In this document: positions 33,761 through 45,690 of the stretch, piece after piece | Layout of the letters: every line of letters starts with the position of its first letter | Position numbering within the stretch: position 1 is the stretch's first letter | NCBI RefSeq assembly: GCF_963082655.1 | Contig: NC_081555.1 | Span: 186,393,424 to 186,457,423 of the forward strand | Direction: 5' to 3' | DNA: 64,000 bases | DNA from: Stomoxys calcitrans | Lineage: Eukaryota; Arthropoda; Insecta; Diptera; Muscidae | Program-made: the position numbers and the translations under genes | Notes under the pieces: model-generated | What the model was told of the DNA's origin: nothing | Database searches by the model: none | The model's input: the letters and a program-made list of their open reading frames with translations, nothing else

Positions 33761-34858
33761 AAGTAAAAGCGTGCTAAGTTCGGCCGGGCTGAATCTTATA
33801 TACCCTCCACCATGGATCGCATTTGTCGAGTTCTTTTCCCGGCATCTCTTCTTAGGCAAAACAGGATATAAGAAAAGATTTGCTCTGCTATTAGATATGG
33901 TCCGGTTGGGACCACAATTAAATTCTATGTTGGAGACCTGTGTAAAATGTCAGCCAATTCGATTAAGAATTGTGCCCTTTGGGGACCCACGAATTAAAAT
34001 TGAGAGATCGATTTATATGGGAGCTGTATCGGGCTATAGACCGATTCAGACCATAATAAACACGTATGTTTATGGTCATGAGAAAATCCGGGTAATAATA
34101 AGACAAATCGGATAATAATTGCGACCTCTAGAGGCTCAAGAAGTCAAGATCCCAGATCGGTTTATATGGCAGCTATATCAGATTATGAACCGATTTGAAC
34201 CTTATTTGACACAGGTGCAAAATTTCAGCCAAATCGGATAGGAATTGCGCCCTCTAGAAGCTCAAGAAGTCAAGTCCCTAGATCTGTTTATATGACAGCT
34301 ACATCAGGTTATGAATCGATTTGAACCATACTTGGCACAGTTGTTGGATATCGTAGCAAAATACTACGTGCAAAATTTCATTCCAATCGGATAAGAATTG
34401 TCGGTTTATATGACAGCTATATCAGGTTATGGCCGATTTGAACCATATTTGGCACAGTTATTGGATATCATAACAAAACACGTCGTGCAAAATTTCATTC
34501 CAATCGGATAAGAATTGCGCACTCTAGAGGCTCAAGAAGTCAAGACCCAAGATCGGTTTATATGGCAGCTATATCAAAACATGGACCGATATGGCCCATT
34601 TACAATACCAACCGACCTACACTAATAAGAAGTATTTTTGCAAAATTTAAAACGGCTAGCTTTACTCCTTCGGAAGTTAGCGTGCTTTCGACAGACAGAC
34701 GGACGGACGGACAGACGGACGGACATGGCTAGACCGACATAAAATGTCGCAACGATCAAGAATATATATACTTTATGGAGTCTCAGACGAATATTTCGAA
34801 TAGTAACAAACAGAATGACGAAATTAGTATACCCCCCATCCTATGGTGGAGGGTATAA
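33761..34858 (+). mobile_element. DINE-1-like element inserted in gypsy integrase
   Basis: Opens 'acaagtaaaagcgtgctaag' then 'ttcggccgggctgaatctta', and ends 'cctatggtggagggtata'. About four internal units, GACG repeat at 34696-34730, core 'gatcaagaatatatatactt'. The integrase sequence on its left resumes at 34861, so this is a clean insertion into an existing gypsy copy. Confidence 0.9.
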
Positions 34859-35000
34859 AGAGTCACAATCACCTTACAAAGGGCCTTACAGGTTAATAGA
34901 AAGAAATTCTATTTAATATCTGTAGATGGAAAGTTAAAATTATACCATAATAAAATGTAATGAAATGGAGTTTAGCAGGATTCACTGAATAAGGTTAAGC
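34859..35000 (+). pseudogene. Gypsy integrase C-terminal piece after the DINE
   Basis: 'SQSPYKGPYRLIERNSI' and, after a stop, a piece like 'VDGKLKLYH' match the SH3-like C-terminal domain of gypsy integrases ('Y.GPY.+'). This continues the relic cut at 33760. Confidence 0.6.
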
Positions 35001-36385
35001 CAAGCGATCAGCCGATATACTTTTTTTTAATATTTGGCAGTACTTGGCATTGAGGATGTCAACTTGTTCTCTTTTTACATTCATTCTTTGTTTACGTTTT
35101 CTCCTATATGATGACATTTTCAATCGTCAGATTTGACATCCTTAATGATGTTTATGGGGCCTATCCACTTTGTGTTTTTGCATGTGACCTAACCTTCTAT
35201 TAGTGAATCCTGGGAATTTAGTAAATGCAATATAGAAAATATGTCGGAAGAAAAACAATACTTTTCATGAGCTATAAAAATTATTTTTTAAAGGATGAGG
35301 GTGTAGTGTTATCAATATGATTTCTTAGATAATAAGTGAGTTAAATCAACGGTTTAGTACTCATTAAGTACAATCAAGTGTTTACAAAATGAAATGTTTA
35401 TTTTTAAGGATATTAATAGAAAAAGGAAATAATTTTCTGCCAAACTATTGGTATCAACCAAAAAAAAAAACGGGGATATTGCTCGTTAACTACCACTTGA
35501 TTATAGCACACATCACAATTAGTTTTCTTATATCACTCTACTCACCTGCTGCTTACTCGATCGTTGTGTCAAGACTAATCCCCAACCTTCTTCCCAGCAA
35601 CATTCAATACACTTTCTTACGTTTTGGATTTACCGTTCTTTCTGTTGTGGCCAAGGAATTGGTCGCTTTAGCTTGCCCTTGTAGTATGTAAATGTTAGAG
35701 CTGGCAAACTATATACATATACATATATATATAACATTCAATATTTCTAATAATAAATATCTATAGCATCGATACTATCGTTAATTTCTCACCGCCAATA
35801 TTTTAACCGGAAATGATAAGTAAAAAGCAGGGATCGATATATGTATATAGAAGTAATATCAATGCACAGACCGAATAAAACCAATTTCAATTAATTAGTT
35901 GGAAGTCATGAGAGAATTTATTGTACAAAATGCTTGCCCAATCGGATATAAATTGCGCCCTCCATAGGTGCAATTTATACCTTCACCGATGAAGAGGTTA
36001 TTCAAAGCACGACCTAATTTTTATTCGAAGCACGGCCTACGGTTATTCAAAGCACTGCCTACTTGTATTTTCGAGTTTTATGTGTTTTCTTTGAAACTCT
36101 GCATATTTGGTGGTATTTTTAACAAATTTGTCTATATTATCGATAGCTAAGAAAATATCGAAACTATCGAATAGAGCGAATATTCATGACTTGCCAGTTC
36201 TACTTAATAACATCACCCTGTGTTTTTAATCCCTCGACGCCTGGGGACAAAAAAAAACACATTGGCATTTATGTCATATGAATTCCTACAACTAAGAGTG
36301 ACAAAAACCCTTAAGAAATTGAAAAAACTTGGGATCGTTTTGCAATGAGACTTCCTACTTTGCCAGCTGACTGAATTAGTAATAA
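35001..36385. other. Unassigned; possible gypsy remnants and a DINE scrap
   Basis: A 100-codon frame at 35389-35691 shows no known motif. A DINE scrap ('aatcggatataaattgcgcc') is near 35940. 'TATCGATA'-like motifs occur near 35770 and 36138. 'ttattcaaagcac' is repeated three times at 35998-36055. Confidence 0.4.
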
Positions 36386-37913
36386 CAAGTAAAAGCGTGC
36401 TAAGTTCGGCCGGGCCGAATCTTATATACCCTCCACCATGGATCGCATTTGTCGAGTTCTTTTCCCGGCATCTCTTCTTAGGCAAAAAAGGATATAAGAA
36501 AAGAGTTGCTCTGCTATTAAAACGATATCAAGATATGGTCCGGTTCGGACCACAATTAAATTATATGTTGGAGACCTGTGTAAAATTTCAGCCAATTCGT
36601 ATAAGAATTGCGTCCATTGGGGCTCACGAAGTAAAATAGAGAGAACGATTTATATGGGATCTGTATCGGGCTATAGAACGATTCAGACCATTATAAACAC
36701 GTTTGTTGATGGTCATGAGAGGATCCGTCGTACAAAATTTCAGGCATATCGGATAATAATTGCGACCTCTAGGGGTCAAGAAGTCAAGATCCCAGATCGG
36801 TTTATATGGCAGCTATATCAGGTTATGAACCGATTTGAACCTTATTTGACACAGTTGTTGGATATCATAACGAAATACTTCGTGCAAAAATTCATTCAAA
36901 TCGGATAAGAATTGTGCCCTCTAGAGGCTCAAGAAGTCAAGACCCAAGATCGGTTTATATGGCAGCTATATCAGGTTATGAACCGATTTAAACCATACTT
37001 GGCACAGTTGTTGGGTATCATAACAAAACACGTCGTGCGAAATTCCATTCCATTCGGATAAGAATTGCGCCCTCTAGAGGCTCAAGAAGTCAAGACCCAA
37101 GATCGGTTTATATGGCAGCTATATCAGGTTATGGGCCGATTTGAACCATACTTGGCACAGTTGTTGGGCATCATAACAAAACACGTCGTGCAAAATTCCA
37201 TTCCATTCGGATAAGAATTGCGCCCTCTAGAGGCTCAAGAAGTCAAGACCCAAGATCGGTTTATATGGCAGCTATATCAGGTTATGGGCCGATTTGAACC
37301 ATACTGGGCACAGTTGTTGGATATAATAACAAAACACGACGTGCAAAATTTCATTCTGATCTGGTAAGAATTGCGCACGCTAGAGGCTCAAGAAGTCAAG
37401 ACCCAAGATCGGTTTATATGGCAGCTATATCAGGTTATGGACCGATTTGAACTATACTTGGCGCAGTTGTTGGATATCATAACAAAACACGTCGTGCAAA
37501 ATTTCATCCCAATCGGATAAGAATTGCGCACTCTATAGGCTCAAGAAGTCAAGACCCAAGATCGGTTTATATGGCAGCCATATCAAAACATGGACCGATA
37601 TGGCCCATTTACAATACCAACCGACCTACACTAATAAGAAGTATTTGTGCAAAATTTCAAGCGGCTAGCTTTACTCCTTCGGAAGTTAGCGTGCTTTCGA
37701 CAGACAGACGGACGGACGGACGGACGGACGGACGGACGGACGGACGGACGGACGGACAGACGGACAGACGGACGGACATCGCTAGATCGACATAAAATTT
37801 CACGACGATCAAGAATATATATACTTTATGGGGTCTTAGACGAATATTTCGAGTAGTTACAAACAGAATGACGAAATTAGTATACCCCCCATCTTATGGT
37901 GGAGGGTATAAAA
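36386..37913 (+). mobile_element. DINE-1-like element, well preserved
   Basis: The best reference copy in the window. 5' end 'caagtaaaagcgtgctaagt' with the palindrome 'ttcggccgggccgaa' (36405-36419) and 'tataccctccaccat' (36425-36439); the inverse 'atggtggagggtata' lies at 37896-37910. Between them are about seven ~153-bp units (for example 'ctcaagaagtcaagacccaa' at 37081 and 37234), a long GACG microsatellite and the 'aagaatatatatactttatg' core. This is the order expected for DINE-1/HINE: subterminal inverted repeat, tandem units, microsatellite, core, terminus. No Rep/helicase coding. All open frames inside follow the repeats. Confidence 0.9.
37701..37778 (+). repeat. (GACG)n/(GACA)n microsatellite inside the DINE
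   Basis: About nineteen tetranucleotides of GACG with interspersed GACA. The same tract has about 7-9 tetramers in other copies of the family here (25.80, 34.70 kb), so this copy is expanded. Confidence 0.9.
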
Positions 37914-38978
37914 ACACAACCAAGAAAAATTCTGGAACGCACCTAAACACAAGTTTAACGCAGAACTAGTGAAGAGCAATTGATGAGTTTCGAGATGTTT
38001 CCTGCTACTAAGAGTACAGCAACAATCAAGTCCTCTGCAAACACAAACAAGACCGTACTCACAAGAAAGGGCACTCTACCATCTCACCCATTTAAGGACG
38101 TAAGCAATAATAAATCACAACACATGCCCGCAAAGAAACCCATTATGGAAAAAATACTTGACCCAAATATGAACTAAGAAAGAGCACAACAATGATTCAG
38201 CTAGAGAAAAATGAAAGCGGAAACGGAAACAAAAGGTGTTCCCCTGACTGATTGGCAAATCCTTGTGTGATATCGATATACACGGAGAATATAGGCAAAT
38301 AAGGCTATGATGGTTTCACATTCATCTGTATTCGTCGACGAGTTTATTGTATCTCCACTTAATAAAAGAAAAGTAAAAAAACTAACACTTTTCAATACAC
38401 AATGTGACCGATTTAGATCACAATTCATCATCAACTCTTTCAATAAGGACGACATAGGAAATGCATTTTCGAAAAAAAAATTAAATTTCGGTGCAATTGT
38501 TGATTTGATTTAATTTATCATCATTTGTCATCTGCGAAGATCAGAAGCCAAATTTCAGCACTGTAATCATCTTATTACGACCGACTTTCCCATATGTTGG
38601 ATAATGGTATTCGTTAAGAAATAATTTTATTCGAATAGAAATGTGCGAGTTTTTGGCCGCAGCAATTTACCTTTCGTAAACAACCAATATTTGCATATTT
38701 TCAAGAAATTAGGTAAAAACTACACATTGAACCATTTATTTTGAAAAAACTAAAACAATAATTACAATTTTATTGTTTTTAGCTTTGTACTTAAGACAAA
38801 ATTGGCAAAGCAAATGATCAAATTGTTTGCAAATATGACTTAAGCAAAAAATTGTGTCCTTTAACAAAAAAATTTAACGCATATTTTTCAAGGAAAGGCT
38901 TCGTATTTTATCCAGTTTTACATTGCACCTTTGGCTGTTGTACTCCTTGTGCCTGCCCGAAAAAAACCAACTTTGGAG
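37914..38978. other. Unassigned spacer
   Basis: Short open frames at 37980-38177 and 38307-38513 lack recognisable motifs. No shared repeat was identified. Confidence 0.35.
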
Positions 38979-40542
38979 AAAGGGGGTATACTTATATAGT
39001 TATTGCGTTTGGAACACCTCGAACTATTGACCTGATACTCTATAAAGTACAAATATTCTTGATTGTCTTGATATTCCGAGTCAATCCAGCCATTGTCCAT
39101 CCGTCCATCTGTCGAAATCACGATAGAGTTCGAACGAATAAAGATATCCGCTTGAAAATTTACACAGATATTTTTCATCAATGTAGGTCGCTGAGGATTG
39201 CAAACGGGCCATATCGGTTCAGATTTGGATATAGCCCCCATGTAAACCGATCCCTAGTTTTAACTTCTTCAGCATATAGAGACCTCAATTTTCATCCGAT
39301 TTAGCTGAAATTTGGCACAGGGACTTGGGTTCTGACTTCTATAAACTGATATAGCCCCATACAAAACTATTCCCGGATTTGACTTCTTGAGCCTTTGAAA
39401 AGCCTTTGTTTTCATCCGATTTGGCTGAAATTTTGCCCAAGGACTAAAGCTCTGACTTCCAAAATCAGTGCCGAGTACGATCCGAATCGGTTACTAAACT
39501 GATATAGATCCCCGGATTTGATTTCTAGAGCCCCTAAAAACCTCAGTCATCATCCGATTTGGCCGAAACTTGGCACAAGGGTTCTGGCTTTCAACATTAT
39601 TGCTGAGTATGAATCAAAACGTTCAATAAACTGGTATCCCCCAACATAAACCGATTCCCGGATTTGTCTTCTACAGCCCCTAGACGCCTCAATTTTTAAA
39701 TTTAGCCCAAGGACTAAAGCTCTGACTTCCAAAATCAGAGCCGAATCGGTTACTAAACTGAAATAGATCCACGGATTTGATTTCTAGAGTCCCTAAAAAC
39801 CTCAGTCATCATCCGATTTGGCCGAAACTTGGCACAAGGGTTCTGGCTTTCAACATTATTGCTGAGTATGAATCAAAACGTTCAATAAACTGGAATCCCC
39901 CCTAACGCCTCAATTTTTAATTAATTTTCTTGAATTTTGGCAAAAAGACTTCACCTATGACTTTCAACATCCATGCCAAGTACGATTGGAATCGGTCTAT
40001 AAACTAATGTATTCCCCATATAAACCGATCCCCAGATTTGATCCAGACGTAATTGATCCGAGTATACGATTGGGCTGAATTTTTGCACGTAGTGTTTATT
40101 CATGACTCCCATCATCCCTATTTACCATCTTAAGCCTCTCGTAACCGCAATTGTTATCCGAATAAGCTGAAATTTTGCCCGTAGTGTTTTCAATTTGGTA
40201 TAGCTTTTAATTTGGTATAGCTTCTATATAAGCCGATGTCCTGATTTGAGATCTTGAGACCCTGGAAGTCGTAACTATTGTCAGATTTGGCTGAAATTTT
40301 GCATGTAGTGTTCTGTAATGACTTCCAATATACGTGTCAGTATGATCCAAATCGGTCTATAGCCTGATATAGCTTATATTCTATGGCTCCAAGAAACTTA
40401 AATTTTTTAATTGCAGAGATTTTGTACGTAACGAACACATATCGCCTTCAACTAAGCTCGTTTATGTACATTTTAAGTACAACGCATGGTGTTGGGGTCC
40501 CAAAAATCGGCCTTGCCAAACAAGGTACATTTGTACTTGTTA
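38979..40542 (-). mobile_element. Divergent DINE-like element, long
   Basis: Reverse-oriented: 'gggggtatacttatatagtt' at the left, core 'aatattcttgattgtcttga', about eight diverged units ('gatatagccccatacaaaac', 'tcatccgatttggctgaaat'), right end 'gcatggtgttggggtccca' and 'caaggtacatttgtacttgt'. Two adjacent units (39550-39600 region and 39790-39900 region) are nearly identical, a local unit duplication. Confidence 0.7.
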
Positions 40543-41214
40543 CTATTAAGGTAATGTTCAATATTTCAATTTCTAATATTTTTTCGAAGGCCAATCTAGA
40601 AAAAAATAAGTTTAAGTCTAAATTGTTTTTGCTTGAAATTTTAATACACAGCTAATGCCTAATAACCATTCAATGCAATTTTCAAAGTATTAACGGCCAA
40701 GCTTTTGCCTTCCCAACTGGTGATTGTCGCCATAGGAAGGCAAGTTTTATCGTAATGTGACCATTACGACATGAATTGCAAGAAACACTTCTTTTTGCGC
40801 AACCACAAGCAGACAACTCCACCACTGTCTACAATGGTGGAAAGTAAACACGTGTTGTACTCTTAAGAAATCGTGCGAGTCCAATCAATTCAAGATCAAG
40901 TATTAATTGCACGATTTTATTGCCAGATCCTTACATAGATGTATGCCCTCCTTCCAACACGGGCGCATTGTCTGCGATGGCAGTATATAGCATGCAAGAA
41001 AATATGCCTAGGCTTGTCCGTTTCAGGTAAACTTAATTTAGTTTACATTTCAGGTGTCCCCTTGTTTGAAATACCATTTGTTTAAGCAGAGCAAGAGCAT
41101 TAGCATGAACATCTTTTACAAGTTTTTAAAAGCTTTGCGTTCTCGCTATGGATAACTACTTTACCAAAGAAAGAATACCTTAAAGAGAGAGAGTATATAT
41201 GACAGGTATGCATA
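40543..41214. other. Unassigned spacer
   Basis: No gene or shared repeat recognised. Confidence 0.35.
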
Positions 41215-41545
41215 TACATCCAAATATGGTCCGAACTGGACTCATAGTTCAAGATGGATGAAGGGTGGACTAAGCTCCCATATAAATCGATCTTCCCATT
41301 CTACTTCTTGAGCCTCTATAAGGCGCACTTCTTATAAGATTTGGCCAAAATTTGCACAATCACTCCTACTATGGTCTCCAATATCCTATCCAAGTGTGAC
41401 CTTAATCGGTGCATAACCTGAAAAGCAAAGCAATTTTTATCCTTTATCGTTTGAAATCCCAGGCAAAGAACTTGACAAATGCGATCCATGGTGGAGGGTA
41501 CATAAGATTCAGCCCGGGCGAACTTAACCCGCTTTTAATAGTTGT
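41215..41545 (-). mobile_element. DINE-1-like fragment, 5' end only
   Basis: Ends with 'ccatggtggagggtacataa' and 'gattcagcccgggcgaactt'. Internal units 'aagctcccatataaatcgat' are present; the microsatellite and core are missing. Confidence 0.7.
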
Positions 41546-42070
41546 TGTTAGTACGTTATTGAAAAATAATCTAACAGTATTTATTAATGATATTTGTTGT
41601 TGTTCTTGCCAATCTTCTCCAATATAGCTATCTGAGGTGCAGACCAATTAAATTTTGAAACGATCGCTATCGTGATTTGGATTGATGTTCGGACATCACG
41701 AAATTAATTGATCCAATCAAGTTTTTAATGAGCACAAACATTATAATATCAATCACAGTTTTTGAAAAGGTGATAATTTTAGGTCTATGTTTGGGCAAAT
41801 GATCACTCCTCACTCACAGAAACAAACCCCCTCCAGGAGTTTTTCCCGAATTATAAAAGAAAGGCAGCAACTTTATGCCATTAAAAGAAAAAGAAAGAAA
41901 GAAAAAAGAATTGAGTCTATAAATTTAAAAAGGTAGTTGAAAAACTGTTTGTGCGGGAGATTCATCTTCTATTTATAGAAAGTATTTATCTACATTTGGA
42001 GCGGTCTAAAAAAGTTTCCGCTTCCATTGGAAATTGATGGAAAGAACTTACTGCATAGGCCATTAACATG

Positions 42071-42184
42071 TTTTTCTTTGTCACCCAATTCGTTAGACAA
42101 TCAAATGAAAACAGCTGTTATTCCTCTGTAAAATCAGCTGTTTTCAATGAATTGGCGAACGAATCGAGTGACAAAAAGAAAAAA
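42071..42184. repeat. Imperfect ~114-bp palindrome, MITE-like
   Basis: 'tttttctttgtcaccc' to 'gaaaacagctg' on the left is mirrored by 'agctgttttcaatgaattgg' to 'gtgacaaaaagaaaaa' on the right. The arms are about 50 bp with a few mismatches. Consistent with a short MITE or the centre of a larger fold-back element; no target duplication was confirmed. Confidence 0.55.
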
Positions 42185-42924
42185 GCTTGTGGTCTAGCCA
42201 TTATTATTTAAATGAACAAGATAAACTTTTTATTCAAATTTTGTAAATAAGATTTTTTAAGATTTAATTAAAAAATTATTTAACCAAATAAATTTGAATT
42301 ATGATCGTAATTGAAAACAAAGTTCAAATTCAATTAAAAAATAATTGAATCAATTAACTTTTTCATTGAAAATGACAAAAATTTTAATTAATTGAAAGCG
42401 ATACAAAATTATTGAATTAATAATAATAATAATTGCCTACCAAAAGACAACATTTAAGTAAAAATAGTTTCTAAAACAAAATTTCAGTGAAATTTTCTCC
42501 TAAAACTAAATTTGGTTTTATTTTTAGCAGTTTTATTTGGGCAAATCTGTGCCAAGTCTCAGTTCGATAGCTTCATTTTTAGCGATTTAGAGTAATAACC
42601 ACTTACAGACGGAAGGACATAGCTTAATCTTATGACCCAAAAAAATACGTGTATGTTCACATCGCAAAAATATTTGCGTGCCAAATTTTAAGATTTTCAG
42701 TTTTTCATAGAAATCGATAATGAACGACTGTTTCCACTTCTTGTAAAATTTTGTGTCTACAATCGGGAGCGGTTATGATTTTACAACAAAACTTACATTA
42801 AGTAAGTGCCATTTTGTCTTTGGAAGTATAACAAAATTCAAATTTGAGGTCAACAACAAATCGATATTGTTCATTCGGGACAATATGCTACAAAAATAAA
42901 AGGCTTTTGGAAGAAAAAAGATCC
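42185..42924. other. AT-rich spacer
   Basis: Runs of 'aaattgaattattaatt' type, then fragments like 'aaaatttcagtgaaattttc'. No gene seen. Confidence 0.4.
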
Positions 42925-43030
42925 TATCGAAATGTGGGGACACCTAAAAAAACTCCCCAAGACGGAATTATGGACCAAATGGAAAATATAGAATCTAAAT
43001 GAAACGACTTTGGGAGAAGATTACAATAAC
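42925..43030 (+). mobile_element. Helitron-like family B remnant
   Basis: One diverged unit: 'gtggggacacctaaaaaaac', 'ttatggaccaaatgg' and 'aatgaaacgactttgggaga', matching the ~131-bp unit at 8.4-10.3 kb. Confidence 0.5.
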
Positions 43031-43059
43031 AACAACATATTTTGCCGATGAACATTACA

Positions 43060-43283
43060 CTAAAGAACAGGGGCAAACTTCTCACATATCAATGAGTGCA
43101 GTCCGATTCAAGTTTAAGCTCAATGATAAGGGGCCTCCTTTTTACAGCCGTACCTACATAGTACCTCACAAATGTTGCCAACATTAGGAGGGGAAAACCA
43201 CCTCTGAAAATTTTTTCTGATGGTCTCGCTAGGATTCGGACCCAGGCGTTCAGCGTCATAAGCGGTCATGCTAACCTCTCTAT
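43060..43283 (-). mobile_element. tRNA-derived SINE, nearly complete
   Basis: Minus strand: 'agaggttagcatgaccgctt', 'atgacgctgaacgcctggg', B-box-like 'ggtccgaatcc', 'ccatcagaaaaaattttcag', 'aggtggttttcccctcctaa', 'tttgtgaggtactatgtagg' and the tail 'ggccccttatcattgagctt'. This is the most complete copy and defines the family found at 0.3, 6.3 and 26.3 kb. The A-box region is plausible ('tagaggttagcatg') but diverged. Confidence 0.75.
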
Positions 43284-43935
43284 TAAAAACACAATAATTT
43301 TATTCGATTAACGAAATATATCAAATTAAGTTCCGATCTAGACTAAATCGGCAAGAGTTTTGAGATGTCAACAACTCACTGATTCAAATTTCGTTGATTT
43401 CGGGATTCAGTACAATTTGAGCCTATTCTTCTACTTTTAATCGCAGTTCAGTCTATACGGCAGCTATATGAAAAAATTGCGATATGGACCATATTCAGAA
43501 AGTGTGTTGAGGACCCTAACATAAATCTCTGTTCTGTTCTGTTCTCTTAAGGTCTTTTTTCAATGCAATTTGTTCTAAAGACAAAACTTAAGTAAAAATT
43601 TTTCCTAAAACTAAATTTCAGTGAAATATTTTCTTAATACGAAATATGGCCCAAGTCCCACTCGAATTAATTTTCATAGATACAAAATTTCAATTACTTT
43701 TTTACAAAATTTCAATGAAATTGTTTTATATTTTAATGAAATTGTTTTACATTTTAATGAAAAGTCTTCAAAAGAAAAAATTGAATGTCGTAGTATTTAA
43801 AGAATTTTTTTTCAAATTTTTTTTTTTGGCGTTTAAGGCGAGCATAGAAAAAAATATTTTATTTTATTTTTTGCAATGTTATAATACATGCAATAAATAC
43901 ACATATATGTGTAATACAGCCAACTAGTCAGCAGT
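43284..43935. other. AT-rich spacer with a DINE scrap
   Basis: A short DINE-type scrap is at 43440-43510 ('tatacggcagctatatgaaa'). The rest is AT-rich; the 93-codon frame at 43646-43927 is low complexity. Confidence 0.4.
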
Positions 43936-44607
43936 CTTTTTTATACCCTCCACCATAGGATGGGGGTGTACTAATTTCGTCATTCCGTTAGTAACACCTC
44001 GAAATGTTCGTGTAATGAAATTTGTATATATATTCTTGATAGTGATGACATTTTTAATTCGATGTAGCCATTTCCATCCGTCTGTCTATGGAAAGCACGA
44101 TAAATTTCGAAGGAATAAAGTTAGGTGCTTGACATTTTGCACGAATACTTCTTATTAATTTAGGTCGGGTGGGATTGAAAATGGAGAAAATTGGTCTATG
44201 TTTTGATGTAGCTGCCATATAAACCGATCTCCCGATTGATCTTCTTGAGCTTCTAGAGGGCGCAATTCTTATTTTGGATTGTTTTTGCGCGTCGCGTTCT
44301 TAAACAATTTTGCACAGTAACTGTCTCTATAACCTCTAACAAACGTGCTAAATATGGTCTGAATCGTTGCATAAGCTGATATAGCTGCCATGTAAACCGG
44401 GGCGCAATTCTTATCTGATTTGACTGAAATTTTGAATTCTTGCGAAATATGGTTTGAATTGGTTTATAATCAACAGCAATTCTTATCCATTATCCTTTGT
44501 TTGCCTATATAGAGATATCGGGCAAAAAAAAAAACTTGATAAATGCGATACACGGTGAAGGGTATATAATATTCGACCCGGCCGAACTTAGCACATTTCA
44601 ACTAGTT
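43936..44607 (-). mobile_element. DINE-1-like element, short
   Basis: 'ttataccctccaccatagga' at the left; right end 'cgacccggccgaacttagca' and 'catttcaactagttt'. Core and about two units are present; the GTCY tract is reduced ('ccgtctgtctatgg'). Confidence 0.75.
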
Positions 44608-44829
44608 TTATATTATTCTAACGTATGTTCCTTTAGACAGAGCATACGGAAATATCGATTGGTGGGCACATTGGGCTAGCTAAGTGATAAAGCTTTTTGT
44701 CGATTTTATGCAATTTAGGAATTTTAAAAAGCTTATCTTTTCTTGTGAAATTTCCACAAAACAAAAAACATCTTTCAAAATGATTTTTGTTTTTAGTATT
44801 TAAGTATTATATTTGTTCCAAAAAGGGCA

Positions 44830-45675
44830 ATTTTTAGCTATTATCTTTCTGGCAACACTGGCTTAAACAGCTCACGCATGTTTCGTGTTTTTTTTTTTCA
44901 CTGTCAAACATCTTCAGTTTGATCTATAATTTAGCCATGAATCGTCTTACAAACGGACCACGCTTGCAAATTTGAATTCTATTATCAGAATGCGTGTTCT
45001 GTTAAGAAAGTTTGTTGCGCGCTTCTTCCATTGAGCGACGAAGCTCATTTTTGGCTCAGTGGGTACGTAAATAAGCAGAATAGTCGATTTTGGAGCAGAG
45101 AAGACCAGCCAGAAGCATTGCAAGAGCTACCAATGCATACAGAAGTCACAGTTTGGTGCGGTTTATGGGCTGGTGGCATCATTGGACCTTCTTCAAAGAT
45201 GATGCGAAATGTAACGCAACTGTGATCGGTAAGCGCTACCGTGAGATGGTATCCAACTTTTTATTGCCCAAAATGCAAGAGATTTATTGAGAGGAGAGTT
45301 CGGTGAACATTTTATTTCACGTTCGGGACTGGTCAATTGACGCCTACGCCGTGCGATTAAACGCTTTTTGACTATTTTTTATGGGACTATGTTAAAGCTC
45401 ATGTCTATACAGAAAAGCCCGCTTCAATTGACGCATTGGAAGACAACATTGAAGCATTTATTCGTGAGATACCGACCGAAATGTTGGAAAGAGAATGCCA
45501 AAATTTGAGGCGCAGTCACGGTCAACATTTGCATGAAATAATCTTAAATTATATGGACCGTACTATCGATTCAAATAAGGATTTCATAAATTTTTCCGAA
45601 TGTTATGTGTTTTTTTTTTTGAAAAACTTTCCTATAGCTCTTAAAAAATCATCCTTTATTTTTACTTTTTTGGGT
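44830..45675 (+). pseudogene. Tc1/mariner-type transposase relic (same family as 3.9-4.5 kb)
   Basis: The start peptide 'MNRLTNGPRLQI' at 44938 resembles the start at 4.05 kb. After a deletion that removes the rest of the DNA-binding domain, the frame gives 'LSDEAHFWLSGYVNKQNSRF' (catalytic Asp in SDEAHF intact) and 'VTVWCGLWAGGIIGP'. It then shifts to 'KRYREMVSNFLLPKMQEIY', and after another deletion 'SIDALEDNIEAFIREIPTEM' leads to the C-terminus 'HGQHLHEIILNY'. The block with the second and third acidic residues is largely missing. The 3' end near 45650-45675 ('aaaaatcatccttta') resembles the 'atcaccctttata' end of the 3.9-kb element. Confidence 0.75.
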
Positions 45676-45690
45676 AGATTTGTATGGAAA

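Noticed and set aside
35389..35691. 100-codon frame as a membrane protein gene
   Set aside because: Moderately hydrophobic but no homologue recognised, and it sits between decayed gypsy DNA and a DINE.
36138..36145. TATCGATA promoter element (DRE) of a host gene
   Set aside because: A single 8-mer in AT-rich DNA with no gene on either side.
37081..37560. CRISPR-like array
   Set aside because: The repeats are ~153-bp contiguous tandem units, not short repeats with unique spacers, and the genome is eukaryotic.
37571..37856. Protein rich in 'TDGRTDGR' repeats
   Set aside because: Direct translation of the GACG microsatellite of the DINE; no flanking coding signal.
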